Positions 34,038 to 41,489 of a stretch of 48,092 bases of DNA are shown piece by piece. Source of the stretch: Magnetococcales bacterium (GTDB lineage Bacteria > Pseudomonadota > Magnetococcia > Magnetococcales > Magnetaquicoccaceae). The position numbers and the translations under genes were made by a program. The DNA lies in assembly GCA_015231915.1 (NCBI GenBank), contig JADGAR010000027.1, positions 1 to 48,092 of the forward strand. The letters are read 5' to 3'. Under the pieces are notes generated by a model. It was not told the DNA's origin. It did no database searches and worked only from the letters and a program-made list of their open reading frames with translations. Every line of letters starts with the position of its first letter. The first letter of the stretch is position 1.

Positions 34038-34859
34038 ATGCCACTTTTTATCAATACCAATGTAGCCTCTCTCAATGCCCAGAGAAACCTGGAGAAATCC
34101 ACGCTGGCCCTGGGACAGACCTTCGCGCGCCTCGCCTCGGGCCTGCGGATCAACTCGGCCAAGGACGACGCGGCGGGCCTGGCGATCTCCCATCGCATGA
34201 CCTCGCAGATCCGGGGCCTGAACCAGGCGATCCGCAACGCCAACGACGGGATCTCCCTCTCCCAGGTTGCGGAAGGGGCACTGAACGAAACCGGCAATTC
34301 CCTGCAGCGGATTCGCGAGCTGGCGGTGCAGGCGTCCAACGCCACCTACACCGACTCGGATCGGAAGGACCTGCAAAAGGAGGTCACCCAGCTCCTCTCG
34401 GAGATCCAACGCATCTCCAAGGATGTGGAGTTCAACGGCAACAAGGTGCTCAACGGTTCGTTCCTTGGTCGTGTGTTTCAGGTGGGGACCTTCGCCGGAC
34501 AGACCATTCAGGTCTCGATCGGCAACGCCTCCTGGGGCGCCCTGGGGATCAGCACGGTGAACATCAGCCTGCGCACCAGCGCCTCCACGGCCCTGCTCAA
34601 GATCAGCAGCGCCCTGGACTCGATCTCGGACATCCGGGCCAACCTGGGCGCGGTGCAGAACCGCTTCGAGGCGATCATCTCCAACCTCTCCAACGTGGTG
34701 GAGAACATGTCGGCTGCCCGCTCGCGGATCATGGACGCCGATATCGCCAACGAAACGGCCACCCTGACCCGCAACGCCATTCTGCAGCAGGCCGGAACCG
34801 CCGTGTTGGCCCAGGCCAATCAGCAGCCGCAGTTGGCCCTGCAATTGCTTGGCAAATAA
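34038..34859 (+). CDS. fliC: Flagellin 3
   Basis: A 273-residue flagellin with almost no variable centre. N-terminal: [57 protein letters not shown]-terminal: [40 protein letters not shown]. It shares more with flagellin 1 than with the giant flagellin, and both small flagellins keep a similar middle (VSIGNASWGALGIST here, [15 protein letters not shown] there). It is 29 bp after fliW copy 2, in the same sigma54-driven transcript. Confidence 0.95.
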   Translation: MPLFINTNVASLNAQRNLEKSTLALGQTFARLASGLRINSAKDDAAGLAISHRMTSQIRGLNQAIRNANDGISLSQVAEGALNETGNSLQRIRELAVQASNATYTDSDRKDLQKEVTQLLSEIQRISKDVEFNGNKVLNGSFLGRVFQVGTFAGQTIQVSIGNASWGALGISTVNISLRTSASTALLKISSALDSISDIRANLGAVQNRFEAIISNLSNVVENMSAARSRIMDADIANETATLTRNAILQQAGTAVLAQANQQPQLALQLLGK

Positions 34860-34867
34860 GGGGCGTG

Positions 34868-34889
34868 GCGGGGCGGCTTTGTGCCCCGC
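34868..34889 (+). terminator. Hairpin after flagellin 3
   Basis: GCGGGGC (34868-34874) pairs with GCCCCGC (34883-34889). A short T-run comes only about 15 nt later, so termination is plausible but not certain. Confidence 0.45.
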
Positions 34890-34913
34890 ATGCTTGGTGG
34901 TGTGTTTTTCGTT

Positions 34914-34940
34914 TATGAAAACCATCCAATCGGCCGATAA
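34914..34940 (+). promoter_or_regulatory. Sigma28 (FliA)-like promoter of flaG-fliD-fliS
   Basis: A perfect FliA -10 box, GCCGATAA, lies at 34933-34940. The expected -35 position holds TATGAAAA, a poor match to TAAAGTTT. The start near 34947 would leave a leader of about 40 nt before flaG. Confidence 0.45.
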
Positions 34941-34985
34941 GCTTCTCGGATGGATTGGGTTTTGCTCTTAAAGGAAACCTGTGAT

Positions 34986-35300
34986 ATGAAATCGACTGCC
35001 GCTGTTCGTACCACCCCCCCCATTCCGGTGCCCAGCGACTTCACGCTGCGGGTGGAGGAGGGGGTAGATGCGGACGCATTGTTTCTGGCATCCCTGGTGG
35101 CGGAAGCCAACCGCACCCTGGACAGCCTGCAGGCCATCAACCTGATGGTGGAAGAGAAACAGGAGGAGACCTCGGTTTGCGTGGCCTATCGGGAAAGCAG
35201 ACGGCCCATCGCCCGCATCCGGGAAGAGGAAATTCCCGATCTGGCGGAGAGAATCCGCAGCTTGCAAAGGATGCTCCTGGGCATCAGTGGGGCAACCTGA
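34986..35300 (+). CDS. flaG: FlaG-like flagellar protein
   Basis: A 104-residue protein between flagellin and fliD, the usual place of flaG. The C-terminal half (VCVAYRESRRPIARIREEEI, then PDLAERIRSLQRMLLG) follows the FlaG pattern of a short beta-strand, an RxI element and a helix. FlaG influences filament length in several bacteria. AAAGGAAA precedes the ATG. The family call is by pattern and context; the N-terminal half is not conserved. Confidence 0.7.
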   Translation: MKSTAAVRTTPPIPVPSDFTLRVEEGVDADALFLASLVAEANRTLDSLQAINLMVEEKQEETSVCVAYRESRRPIARIREEEIPDLAERIRSLQRMLLGISGAT

Positions 35301-35337
35301 CTCAACGGGTGAGTTGATACAAAGAGAGGAGATCCAG

Positions 35338-36783
35338 ATGGCCACAAGCGCAGTGGGCAGTTCTTCCAGCGGATTGGGCAGCGTCACTTTCTCGGGCATG
35401 GCCAGCGGTCTGCCCCCCGATCTGGTGGACAAACTCGTCGAGGCCCAGAAGACCCGGCTCAAATCCTTTCAGCGGGATCAGCAGTTCTTCACCGATCAGA
35501 AGGCCGCTATCAGCGAGCTGAAATCGAAGATCGTCGCCCTGAAGACCAAGTCCGAGGCGCTGCAGGACACCACGGCCTGGGCGCCCCACACGGTTTCCAC
35601 CTCGGATGACTCCCTGGTCACGCTCAGTGCGGACAGCACCGCGCAGTCGGCCAATCACACGGTCGTCGTCACCCAGTTGGCGAGTTACAATACGGCGGTC
35701 ATGAACACCGGGGTGGCCAGCCGTTCCACCGCCGTGGACGCATCGGGGACCGGTACCTTCACCTTCGATTACAACGGCAGCACCAACAGCACCCCCGATG
35801 TCCTCACCAGCTACAGCGTCAACATCTCGGCGACCGATACCATCGACGACATCGCCGCGAACATCAACGCCCTGGATTACGGCAGCACCTCCGCCGGAGT
35901 GAGCGCCAGCGTCCTCTACGACGGTTCCACCTACCGGCTGGTTCTGACCGCCAAGGACAGCGGCACGGTCAACGCCACCGTTGGCGCCCAGCGTCTGACC
36001 AATTTCGGCGGGAGCCTGACCACGTCGCAGGGTTTTACCAGTTCCACGCCCACCGATGCCCAGCTCACCATCGACGGGATCGCAGTCACCAGCCCCAGCA
36101 ATCAGGTCTCGGACGCCCTCACCGGGGTGACCCTCAATCTCAAGGCGACCACTGGCGTTGCCGGAGTCAATGTCACCATCGCCAACGACAAGTCCGCGCT
36201 GAAGACCACCCTCAACGAGTTCGTGGACTCCTTCAACGCCATCGTCGATTATGTCAACCAGCACAAGGAGGATACCCTCTCCGGGGATTCGCTCTCCAGA
36301 AGCGTGATCTCACAGATGCGCAGCGTGTTGAACACCAAGACCCAGACCTCTGCCAACGCCGAGCTGACCCCCTTTTCCACCCTCTCCGCCATGGGTCTGC
36401 GTACCGATCAGAAGACCGGCAAGATCAGCTTCGACGGCACCTCCCTGGACAAGGCCCTGAACACCAATTTCAACAGCGTCACCAAGCTGTTCACCAACCA
36501 GCACGCCACCTCCACGGACACCTTCACCGAGGGCCTGGCCCATCGGATGGCGGACCTGATCACCAACCTGACCTCCAGCACCAGTGGCGCGATTTCCGGC
36601 AGGATGGACGGTCTCCAGGCGCGGCTCGACCGGTTGGAGAAGAGCATCTCCAACGAAAATACCCGGCTCGACAAGGTACGTGAGCAGTTGACCAAGAAAT
36701 TTTCCAATCTGGAGCAGATGATCACCAAAATGAATTCGGCCAGCGGATCCATGCTCAGCTCCATTCAGAAACTAGGCAATTAG
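35338..36783 (+). CDS. fliD: Flagellar filament cap protein
   Basis: A 481-residue FliD (HAP2) that caps the growing filament. The N-terminal domain begins with FSGMASGLPPDLVDKLVEAQ and continues with a coiled-coil helix; the C-terminal domain has FVDSFNAIVDYVNQHK and a final coiled coil (SISNENTRLDKVREQLTKKF). The centre (about 90-270) is the exposed beta-rich head. GAGAGGAG precedes the ATG. It is followed by its likely chaperone and two fliS genes. Confidence 0.95.
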   Translation: MATSAVGSSSSGLGSVTFSGMASGLPPDLVDKLVEAQKTRLKSFQRDQQFFTDQKAAISELKSKIVALKTKSEALQDTTAWAPHTVSTSDDSLVTLSADSTAQSANHTVVVTQLASYNTAVMNTGVASRSTAVDASGTGTFTFDYNGSTNSTPDVLTSYSVNISATDTIDDIAANINALDYGSTSAGVSASVLYDGSTYRLVLTAKDSGTVNATVGAQRLTNFGGSLTTSQGFTSSTPTDAQLTIDGIAVTSPSNQVSDALTGVTLNLKATTGVAGVNVTIANDKSALKTTLNEFVDSFNAIVDYVNQHKEDTLSGDSLSRSVISQMRSVLNTKTQTSANAELTPFSTLSAMGLRTDQKTGKISFDGTSLDKALNTNFNSVTKLFTNQHATSTDTFTEGLAHRMADLITNLTSSTSGAISGRMDGLQARLDRLEKSISNENTRLDKVREQLTKKFSNLEQMITKMNSASGSMLSSIQKLGN

Positions 36784-36823
36784 AACCATCAGCGCCTTCA
36801 ATCGCAGCATCCAGGAGAACCCA

Positions 36824-37240
36824 GTGGATATTCGCATCATGGAAAACGCAGAACACGTCATGCCCCCCCCACCCCCCCCCGTGGAAGAGGCGAGTGCCTC
36901 GCAACTGGACATCCTGATCCAGTTGTACGAAGGGTGCATTCATTTTCTGGAAGAGGCGAGCCAGGCGTGCGATCTGGGTCAGGTGGCCGAATTCAAGCAC
37001 TGGATGCAGCGGGGCCGCCGGATCATCGAGGAGTTCCAGAACACGCTGGATTTCACCCAGGGCGGACAGGTTCCGGCCCAGTTGAACGATCTTTACCAGT
37101 ACATGCTCGACAGTCTGACCCAGGCGGGACTGACCCACGACTCCATGTTCATCCAGCGGGTGATCGAGCAGTTGCGCGTCCTGCTGGAGGGTTGGCAGGG
37201 GGTGCGTTCGTCCGGGCTATCCTCCACGCTGGATCATTGA
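36824..37240 (+). CDS. fliS: FliS-like flagellin export chaperone, copy 1
   Basis: A 138-residue FliS paralogue. The helical core has LDILIQLYEGCIHFLEEASQ, the middle segment RRIIEEFQNTLDFTQGGQVP and LYQYMLDSLTQAGLTHD, as in FliS. FliS holds flagellin in the cytoplasm for export by FlhA. The N-terminus is unusual: a run of prolines coded by C8-A-C9 at 36863-36880, before the core. The start is GTG 36824 behind CCAGGAG. It is less like classical FliS than the copy just downstream. Confidence 0.85.
   Translation: MDIRIMENAEHVMPPPPPPVEEASASQLDILIQLYEGCIHFLEEASQACDLGQVAEFKHWMQRGRRIIEEFQNTLDFTQGGQVPAQLNDLYQYMLDSLTQAGLTHDSMFIQRVIEQLRVLLEGWQGVRSSGLSSTLDH
36863..36880 (+). repeat. C8-A-C9 homopolymer tract in fliS copy 1
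   Basis: Eight C, one A and nine C encode a run of six prolines at the start of the FliS core. Slippage in either run would shift the frame before any conserved residue. Confidence 0.85.
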
Positions 37241-37255
37241 GAGTGACATCACGCC

Positions 37256-37702
37256 ATGTCGTATGGCCTGCGTAGTTACAAGACATCCCGCGCCAACACC
37301 GCCTCGCGGGAGGATCTGCTGATCCTCCTGTACGAGGGGGCGATCCGTTTTCTCGAGCGTTCCATCGAGGAACTGGCGGAGGGGCGTCTGAGCGAGCACA
37401 AGATGAGCCTGCGGCGTGGCATCGCCATCATCGCGGAACTGCAAAACACCTTGAACTTCGAAAAGGGCGGGGAGTTGGCGACCCAGTTGTTCGACCTGTA
37501 CGCCTACATGCTCGATCAGCTCACACAGGCCAATTTGCGCAAGGACGCCTCCCTGATCCGCGAGGTGATCGGTCATTTGAACACCTTGCTGGATGGGTGG
37601 CGGGACGCGGTTCGTCAGGTCAAGAGCGGGTCCATCGCCCCCCTGCCGCCCATGGAGACCCCGGTGGATGCGCCGCCCCGGCGCATCGGTGGCGTGGCAT
37701 GA
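37256..37702 (+). CDS. fliS: Flagellin export chaperone FliS, copy 2
   Basis: A 148-residue FliS with the canonical N-terminus MSYGLRSYKTSRANTASRED, then LLILLYEGAIRFLERSIEEL, LQNTLNFEKGGELATQLFDL and YMLDQLTQANLRKD. It binds the C-terminal D0 part of flagellin. It lies 15 bp after copy 1. Its stop overlaps the next ATG. With three dissimilar flagellins, the two FliS copies may serve different clients. Confidence 0.93.
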   Translation: MSYGLRSYKTSRANTASREDLLILLYEGAIRFLERSIEELAEGRLSEHKMSLRRGIAIIAELQNTLNFEKGGELATQLFDLYAYMLDQLTQANLRKDASLIREVIGHLNTLLDGWRDAVRQVKSGSIAPLPPMETPVDAPPRRIGGVA

Positions 37703-38052
37703 GCGACCTCCCGGAACTGCTTTGGCGACTGGAATCTTTGTTGGACCGTCTCGCCGCACCGGAGCGGCTCGACGGCGAGGAAGTGGGGGAGATGATCGCC
37801 CTCTGGGATGAGGAGATGGCCGCGCTGGAGGCCATCACCGCCCGCTTTCCCGAAGGGGTGACCCCCGGGGATGGCACCAGGGAGCGGTTGATTCGCTTCG
37901 TCAAGCGGATCGACGAGGTGCAGCCGGAACTGGTCAGACACAAGTCAGAGGTGGCGGATCAGTTGTTCGCGGAGAACCGGCGGGTGCAGTCCATGCGCCG
38001 GGGGTATGGGGTCATGGCCGCCGATTCCGGTTTCTGGCGGCAGAAGGCATGA
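37699..38052 (+). CDS. FliT-like flagellar chaperone (candidate)
   Basis: A 117-residue, almost wholly helical protein, beginning MSDLPELLWRLESLLDRLAA, with no membrane segment. Size, helicity and position directly after fliS match FliT, the FliD chaperone; sequence similarity to known FliT is too weak to see by eye. It overlaps fliS copy 2 and the following SAM hydrolase gene by 4 bp each, so it is coupled to both. Confidence 0.6.
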   Translation: MSDLPELLWRLESLLDRLAAPERLDGEEVGEMIALWDEEMAALEAITARFPEGVTPGDGTRERLIRFVKRIDEVQPELVRHKSEVADQLFAENRRVQSMRRGYGVMAADSGFWRQKA

Positions 38053-38855
38053 CGTTATTTTCATTATCCACGGCAACCCTGCCGATCATTCTCTTGACCG
38101 ATTTCGGGTCCGGAGATCCTTATGTGGGACAGATGAAGGGCGTGCTGGCCCGCCAAGCCCCTGGGGCATTGGTGATCGATCTGTTTCACGATATCTCCCC
38201 ATATCATATCAAAAGTGGCGCATGGCTGTTGGAACGGTGCTGGCCGCACATGCCCAGGCCGGCGGTCTGGCTGTGCGTGGTGGATCCGGGCGTGGGCAGC
38301 GGACGCCGGGGTCTGGTGGTGGAGGCGGGGGGATCGTTTTTCGTGGGGCCTGACAACGGGCTGTTCACCCATCCTTTGTCGTTGGCCGGGGCCAAGGCGC
38401 TGGTGCTGGACGAGATGACCGGAGGGGAGAACGGGGTGAGTCCGACGTTTCATGGCCGGGATCTGTTCGCTCCCGTGGCGGCGCGTCTGGCCGCCGGGAC
38501 GGCATCCAAGGGGTTGGGATCGCCTGTGTTTTCCCCGCCGCCGGTGACCTTTGCCGATCCCGGCTGGCGCGGCGGGTTCAACGAGTGGGAGGCGGAAGTG
38601 ATTCTGGTGGATCGCTACGGCAATCTGGTGACCACCCTGCCCGGGACCGAGGTGTCGGGCCGCCAGGCCCAGGGGGAGATCGATGGCCGGCCTTGCGGCG
38701 CCCTGGTGACCACCTTCGCCAGCGTCGCGCCAGGGGCGTGCGCCATGGTGGTGGGCGGCTTCGGCACCGTGGAGGTGGTGGTGAACCAGGGGAGCGCCAG
38801 GGAGATGTTCTCCGCCGGTCTCGGCACCAAACTGCGGGTGCGGGCCGCCTTTTGA
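38049..38855 (+). CDS. SAM hydrolase/SAM-dependent halogenase-like protein (DUF62)
   Basis: A 268-residue member of the DUF62 family (S-adenosyl-L-methionine hydroxide adenosyltransferase; related to fluorinase and chlorinase). It has ILLTDFGSGDPYVGQMKGVL, the conserved VVDPGVGSGRRG, VGPDNGLF and FHGRDLFAPVAARL, with the Asp-Arg-His type active-site residues of the hydrolases. The products would be adenosine and methionine. It is the last gene of the fliD series, with a 4-bp overlap; its link with flagella is unexplained. No fluorinase-type loop is evident. Confidence 0.88.
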   Translation: MTLFSLSTATLPIILLTDFGSGDPYVGQMKGVLARQAPGALVIDLFHDISPYHIKSGAWLLERCWPHMPRPAVWLCVVDPGVGSGRRGLVVEAGGSFFVGPDNGLFTHPLSLAGAKALVLDEMTGGENGVSPTFHGRDLFAPVAARLAAGTASKGLGSPVFSPPPVTFADPGWRGGFNEWEAEVILVDRYGNLVTTLPGTEVSGRQAQGEIDGRPCGALVTTFASVAPGACAMVVGGFGTVEVVVNQGSAREMFSAGLGTKLRVRAAF

Positions 38856-38877
38856 CGGGCGGATGCGCTATTCATCA

Positions 38878-39258
38878 TCATCGGGAAGGGGCAGGCACTC
38901 CCTGTCCATGGGTTGGCGCCGTCGGCAAACGCATCTCCTGGGCAAAAGGCGGGTAATGGATCGGGAACGGCGGGAAGAATCGATTGATGGTGACGACGCC
39001 ACCGAGAATGACGATCGCCGTGGCGACCACCCATTTGATGGTTTCCACCTTGGCGGCTTCGATTTCCTTGCGTAATTCCACTTTGGCCAACTCCAGATCG
39101 CCCTTGGTCACCAGTTCCTTAAGTCGCGCTTCCTCCACCCTCTGAAGTACGCCGGACAACACCTTGGCCTGGACTTCGGCCTGGGCGGGCGGCACTCCGG
39201 CGCTTTCCAACTCCTTCACAAAGGCCAGCGTGTCAAACGGGATGGCAATGGTGGCCAT
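38878..39258 (-). CDS. DUF1640-like coiled-coil membrane protein
   Basis: A 126-residue protein. The N-terminal part (FDTLAFVKELESAGVPPAQA) and following coiled coil (EARLKELVTKGDLELAKVEL, RKEIEAAKVETIKW) lead into one membrane helix (VVATAIVILGGVVTINRFF), the layout of the DUF1640/CCDC90 family. Related proteins in bacteria are often neighbours of mobile or toxin-like genes, but the function is unknown. A very good ribosome site (CAGGAGGAAA) precedes ATG 39258. Confidence 0.75.
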   Translation of the reverse strand: MATIAIPFDTLAFVKELESAGVPPAQAEVQAKVLSGVLQRVEEARLKELVTKGDLELAKVELRKEIEAAKVETIKWVVATAIVILGGVVTINRFFPPFPIHYPPFAQEMRLPTAPTHGQGVPAPSR

Positions 39259-39374
39259 GAGGTTTCCTCCTGGGCAGGCAGAACGCAATCGTAAAAATAC
39301 TCTATACGATCCGGGTCGATCCCGTCCATAAGAAGCATGCCGCCTGCCGCGAATGCCGTTCCCTGCTCTGGAAC

Positions 39375-41390
39375 TCACGCCGTGCGGAAGCCGGCGAGTT
39401 TGGCTTCCAGGGCTGCGGCGATGGCGGTCATGCGGGTGGCCTGCTCACCGATGGAGCGACCTGCTTCTTGCACTTCTCCCGCAGATTGGTTGACGTGACC
39501 GGTGCTTTGCGCCACCTCGCGCACCGCCTCGGCAACCGCCCCGATGTTGCGGTTGACCTCCTGAACGCCAGAGGAAGTCTCGTTGATCCGTCGGGTGACC
39601 TCGTTGACCCCGGTGGATGCCTCCAGGACGCTGCGGGTCACCTCCGCGATGCCGGATGCGATTTCCACCACGTTGCGCGTCACGTCCTGGATCTCCGAGG
39701 AGGACTCCTGCACCAGGTGCATCACGCTTTGCGTCTGCGTCGTGGCCGTCGACATGGAGCGGGAAACCTCCCGCAGGGTCAGGGATTGCTCCTCCACAGC
39801 CGACAGGATGGAGTCGTTGGATTGGCCGAGATTGTCAATGATTTTCATAATATGGCGCGTCGCATCGCCGGCCTGGCTGGCCTGGGCCTGGATTTCACTG
39901 ATCCTGGTGGCAATCAATTGCGTGGCATCGGCGGTTTGGCGGGCCAGGTCCTTCACCTCGATGGCCACCACCGAGAAGCCCTTGCCCGCCTCGCCAGCCC
40001 CCGCAGCCTCGATGGCGGCATTCAGCGCCAGCAGGTTCGTCAGACTGGCGATATCGTTGATCATGGTGACGACCTGATCGATCTCCCGGGCGGAATTCAT
40101 CAACGTGCCCATCACCTCGTCCGTGGTCGTAATGCTGTCTTTGGCTTGATTCGCCCTGGACGATGCCGTCTGACAGAGGGCGCGGACCTCTTCGAGGGAG
40201 GTGCTCAGTTCCTCCATGGCAGAGGCGACGGTCTCCACGGATTGCAGTGTGGCCTGCATGGATTCGGTGACCTCCTCCATGCCGTGATTGATCCGGTTGC
40301 TGCTGTTGGCGACCGCGTTCAGGTTGGTATTCGCCTCCTCAGCCGCAGAGGAGATGGTGGTCATGTTGGTGGCCATCTCCTCTGCCGCAGCGGCCACCGT
40401 GTTGATGTTGGTGGAGATCTCCTCCGCCGCGCTGGCGATGGTCTCCATGGTGGCGCTCATCTCCTCGGTGGCGGCTGCCACGGTGGCAGCCTGTTGCCCG
40501 AGCGTCCCGGCGCTTTCGTTCAGACCGGTGGACACCTGGGTGAAGGATGCGGCGGCGGCATTGACCTGTCCGGCCTGGCCGGTGATCTCCTGCACCGTTG
40601 TCTTGAGCGCGGCGGACATGCCGTTGAGGGATGTGGCCAGTTCGCCGATTTCATCCTTGCGGGTGCTCTCCATGTGGGCCGTCAGATTGCCGTCCGCCAG
40701 ATCCCTGGCCAACGCCACGCCCTGGCGCAACGGCCTGGTGATGGCCTGACTGATGGACCAGGCGATGAAACTGCCGAACAGAATGGCCATCACCGTGCCG
40801 GCAATGATGAGAAAAATGGCGGTGGTGACGCGCTTCTGGACCGCCTGTTCGGTCTGTGTGCTCAATTCGGTGGCGTGCGTCACGACCTTGTCGATGAATC
40901 CCCGGTGCGTGGCATAGTGGCTGGCCAACGTGGCCACGATCTGCTCGGCGTCCTGTGCATTCCCCTGCCGCAAGGCCGTCAGATAGTCGCCCGTGGCCAG
41001 GTCGAAAAAGCGCATGGCAGGTTGGTGCGCCTGCCCCATCAGGTCGGTCAAGGTGGAATCCAGGTGCTCTTTTTTCCAGAATTCATGGCGCTGCATGTAA
41101 TCCTTGCGCAAGGCGGTCAGTCTTTCCTGTGCCTTGGCAATCGTTTCGGGAGTCGTATTGTCGTGACTTTCCAGAACCACCTGCCATGGCTCCAGGATAA
41201 AGAGCGGTGGCGGCAGTACATCCGCCAGCAGATCCTTGTCCAGGATGATCTCGTGGTAGTATGGACCATTGACTTTGTACTGGCTGATGGTATGGAGGGC
41301 GTCCAGGGCCACGAATAATAAAAGTAGAAGGACAATCCCGAATCCGATCCCCAGCTTAGTAATCACTTTAAAATCATTGATTGCTCTCAT
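39375..41390 (-). CDS. Methyl-accepting chemotaxis protein
   Basis: A 671-residue chemoreceptor. It has a membrane helix at about 12-32, a periplasmic sensor domain of about 155 residues beginning YYHEIILDKDLLADVLPPPL, a second membrane helix (about 193-215), a HAMP domain (ITRPLRQGVALARDLADGNL) and a long cytoplasmic coiled coil with the signalling tip TNLLALNAAIEAAGAGEAGK. The tip uses G in place of the usual R (AARAGE). There is no C-terminal CheR-tethering pentapeptide (it ends KLAGFRTA). The ligand is unknown. It is transcribed alone on the minus strand. Confidence 0.93.
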   Translation of the reverse strand: MRAINDFKVITKLGIGFGIVLLLLLFVALDALHTISQYKVNGPYYHEIILDKDLLADVLPPPLFILEPWQVVLESHDNTTPETIAKAQERLTALRKDYMQRHEFWKKEHLDSTLTDLMGQAHQPAMRFFDLATGDYLTALRQGNAQDAEQIVATLASHYATHRGFIDKVVTHATELSTQTEQAVQKRVTTAIFLIIAGTVMAILFGSFIAWSISQAITRPLRQGVALARDLADGNLTAHMESTRKDEIGELATSLNGMSAALKTTVQEITGQAGQVNAAAASFTQVSTGLNESAGTLGQQAATVAAATEEMSATMETIASAAEEISTNINTVAAAAEEMATNMTTISSAAEEANTNLNAVANSSNRINHGMEEVTESMQATLQSVETVASAMEELSTSLEEVRALCQTASSRANQAKDSITTTDEVMGTLMNSAREIDQVVTMINDIASLTNLLALNAAIEAAGAGEAGKGFSVVAIEVKDLARQTADATQLIATRISEIQAQASQAGDATRHIMKIIDNLGQSNDSILSAVEEQSLTLREVSRSMSTATTQTQSVMHLVQESSSEIQDVTRNVVEIASGIAEVTRSVLEASTGVNEVTRRINETSSGVQEVNRNIGAVAEAVREVAQSTGHVNQSAGEVQEAGRSIGEQATRMTAIAAALEAKLAGFRTA

Positions 41391-41489
41391 ATATTAGTTT
41401 ATCCTTGCCTATTTTTTACAATAACGATTTGCCAGTCGAGTATAAAAGGAAGAGGCAAGGATGGCAAGCGTGATGAATGGCAATACCCC

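Noticed and set aside
34950-34967. Sigma54-like element TGGATTGGGTTTTGCT before flaG
   Set aside because: Spacing fits, but its start site would fall inside the flaG ribosome-binding site; the FliA -10 box upstream is a better candidate.
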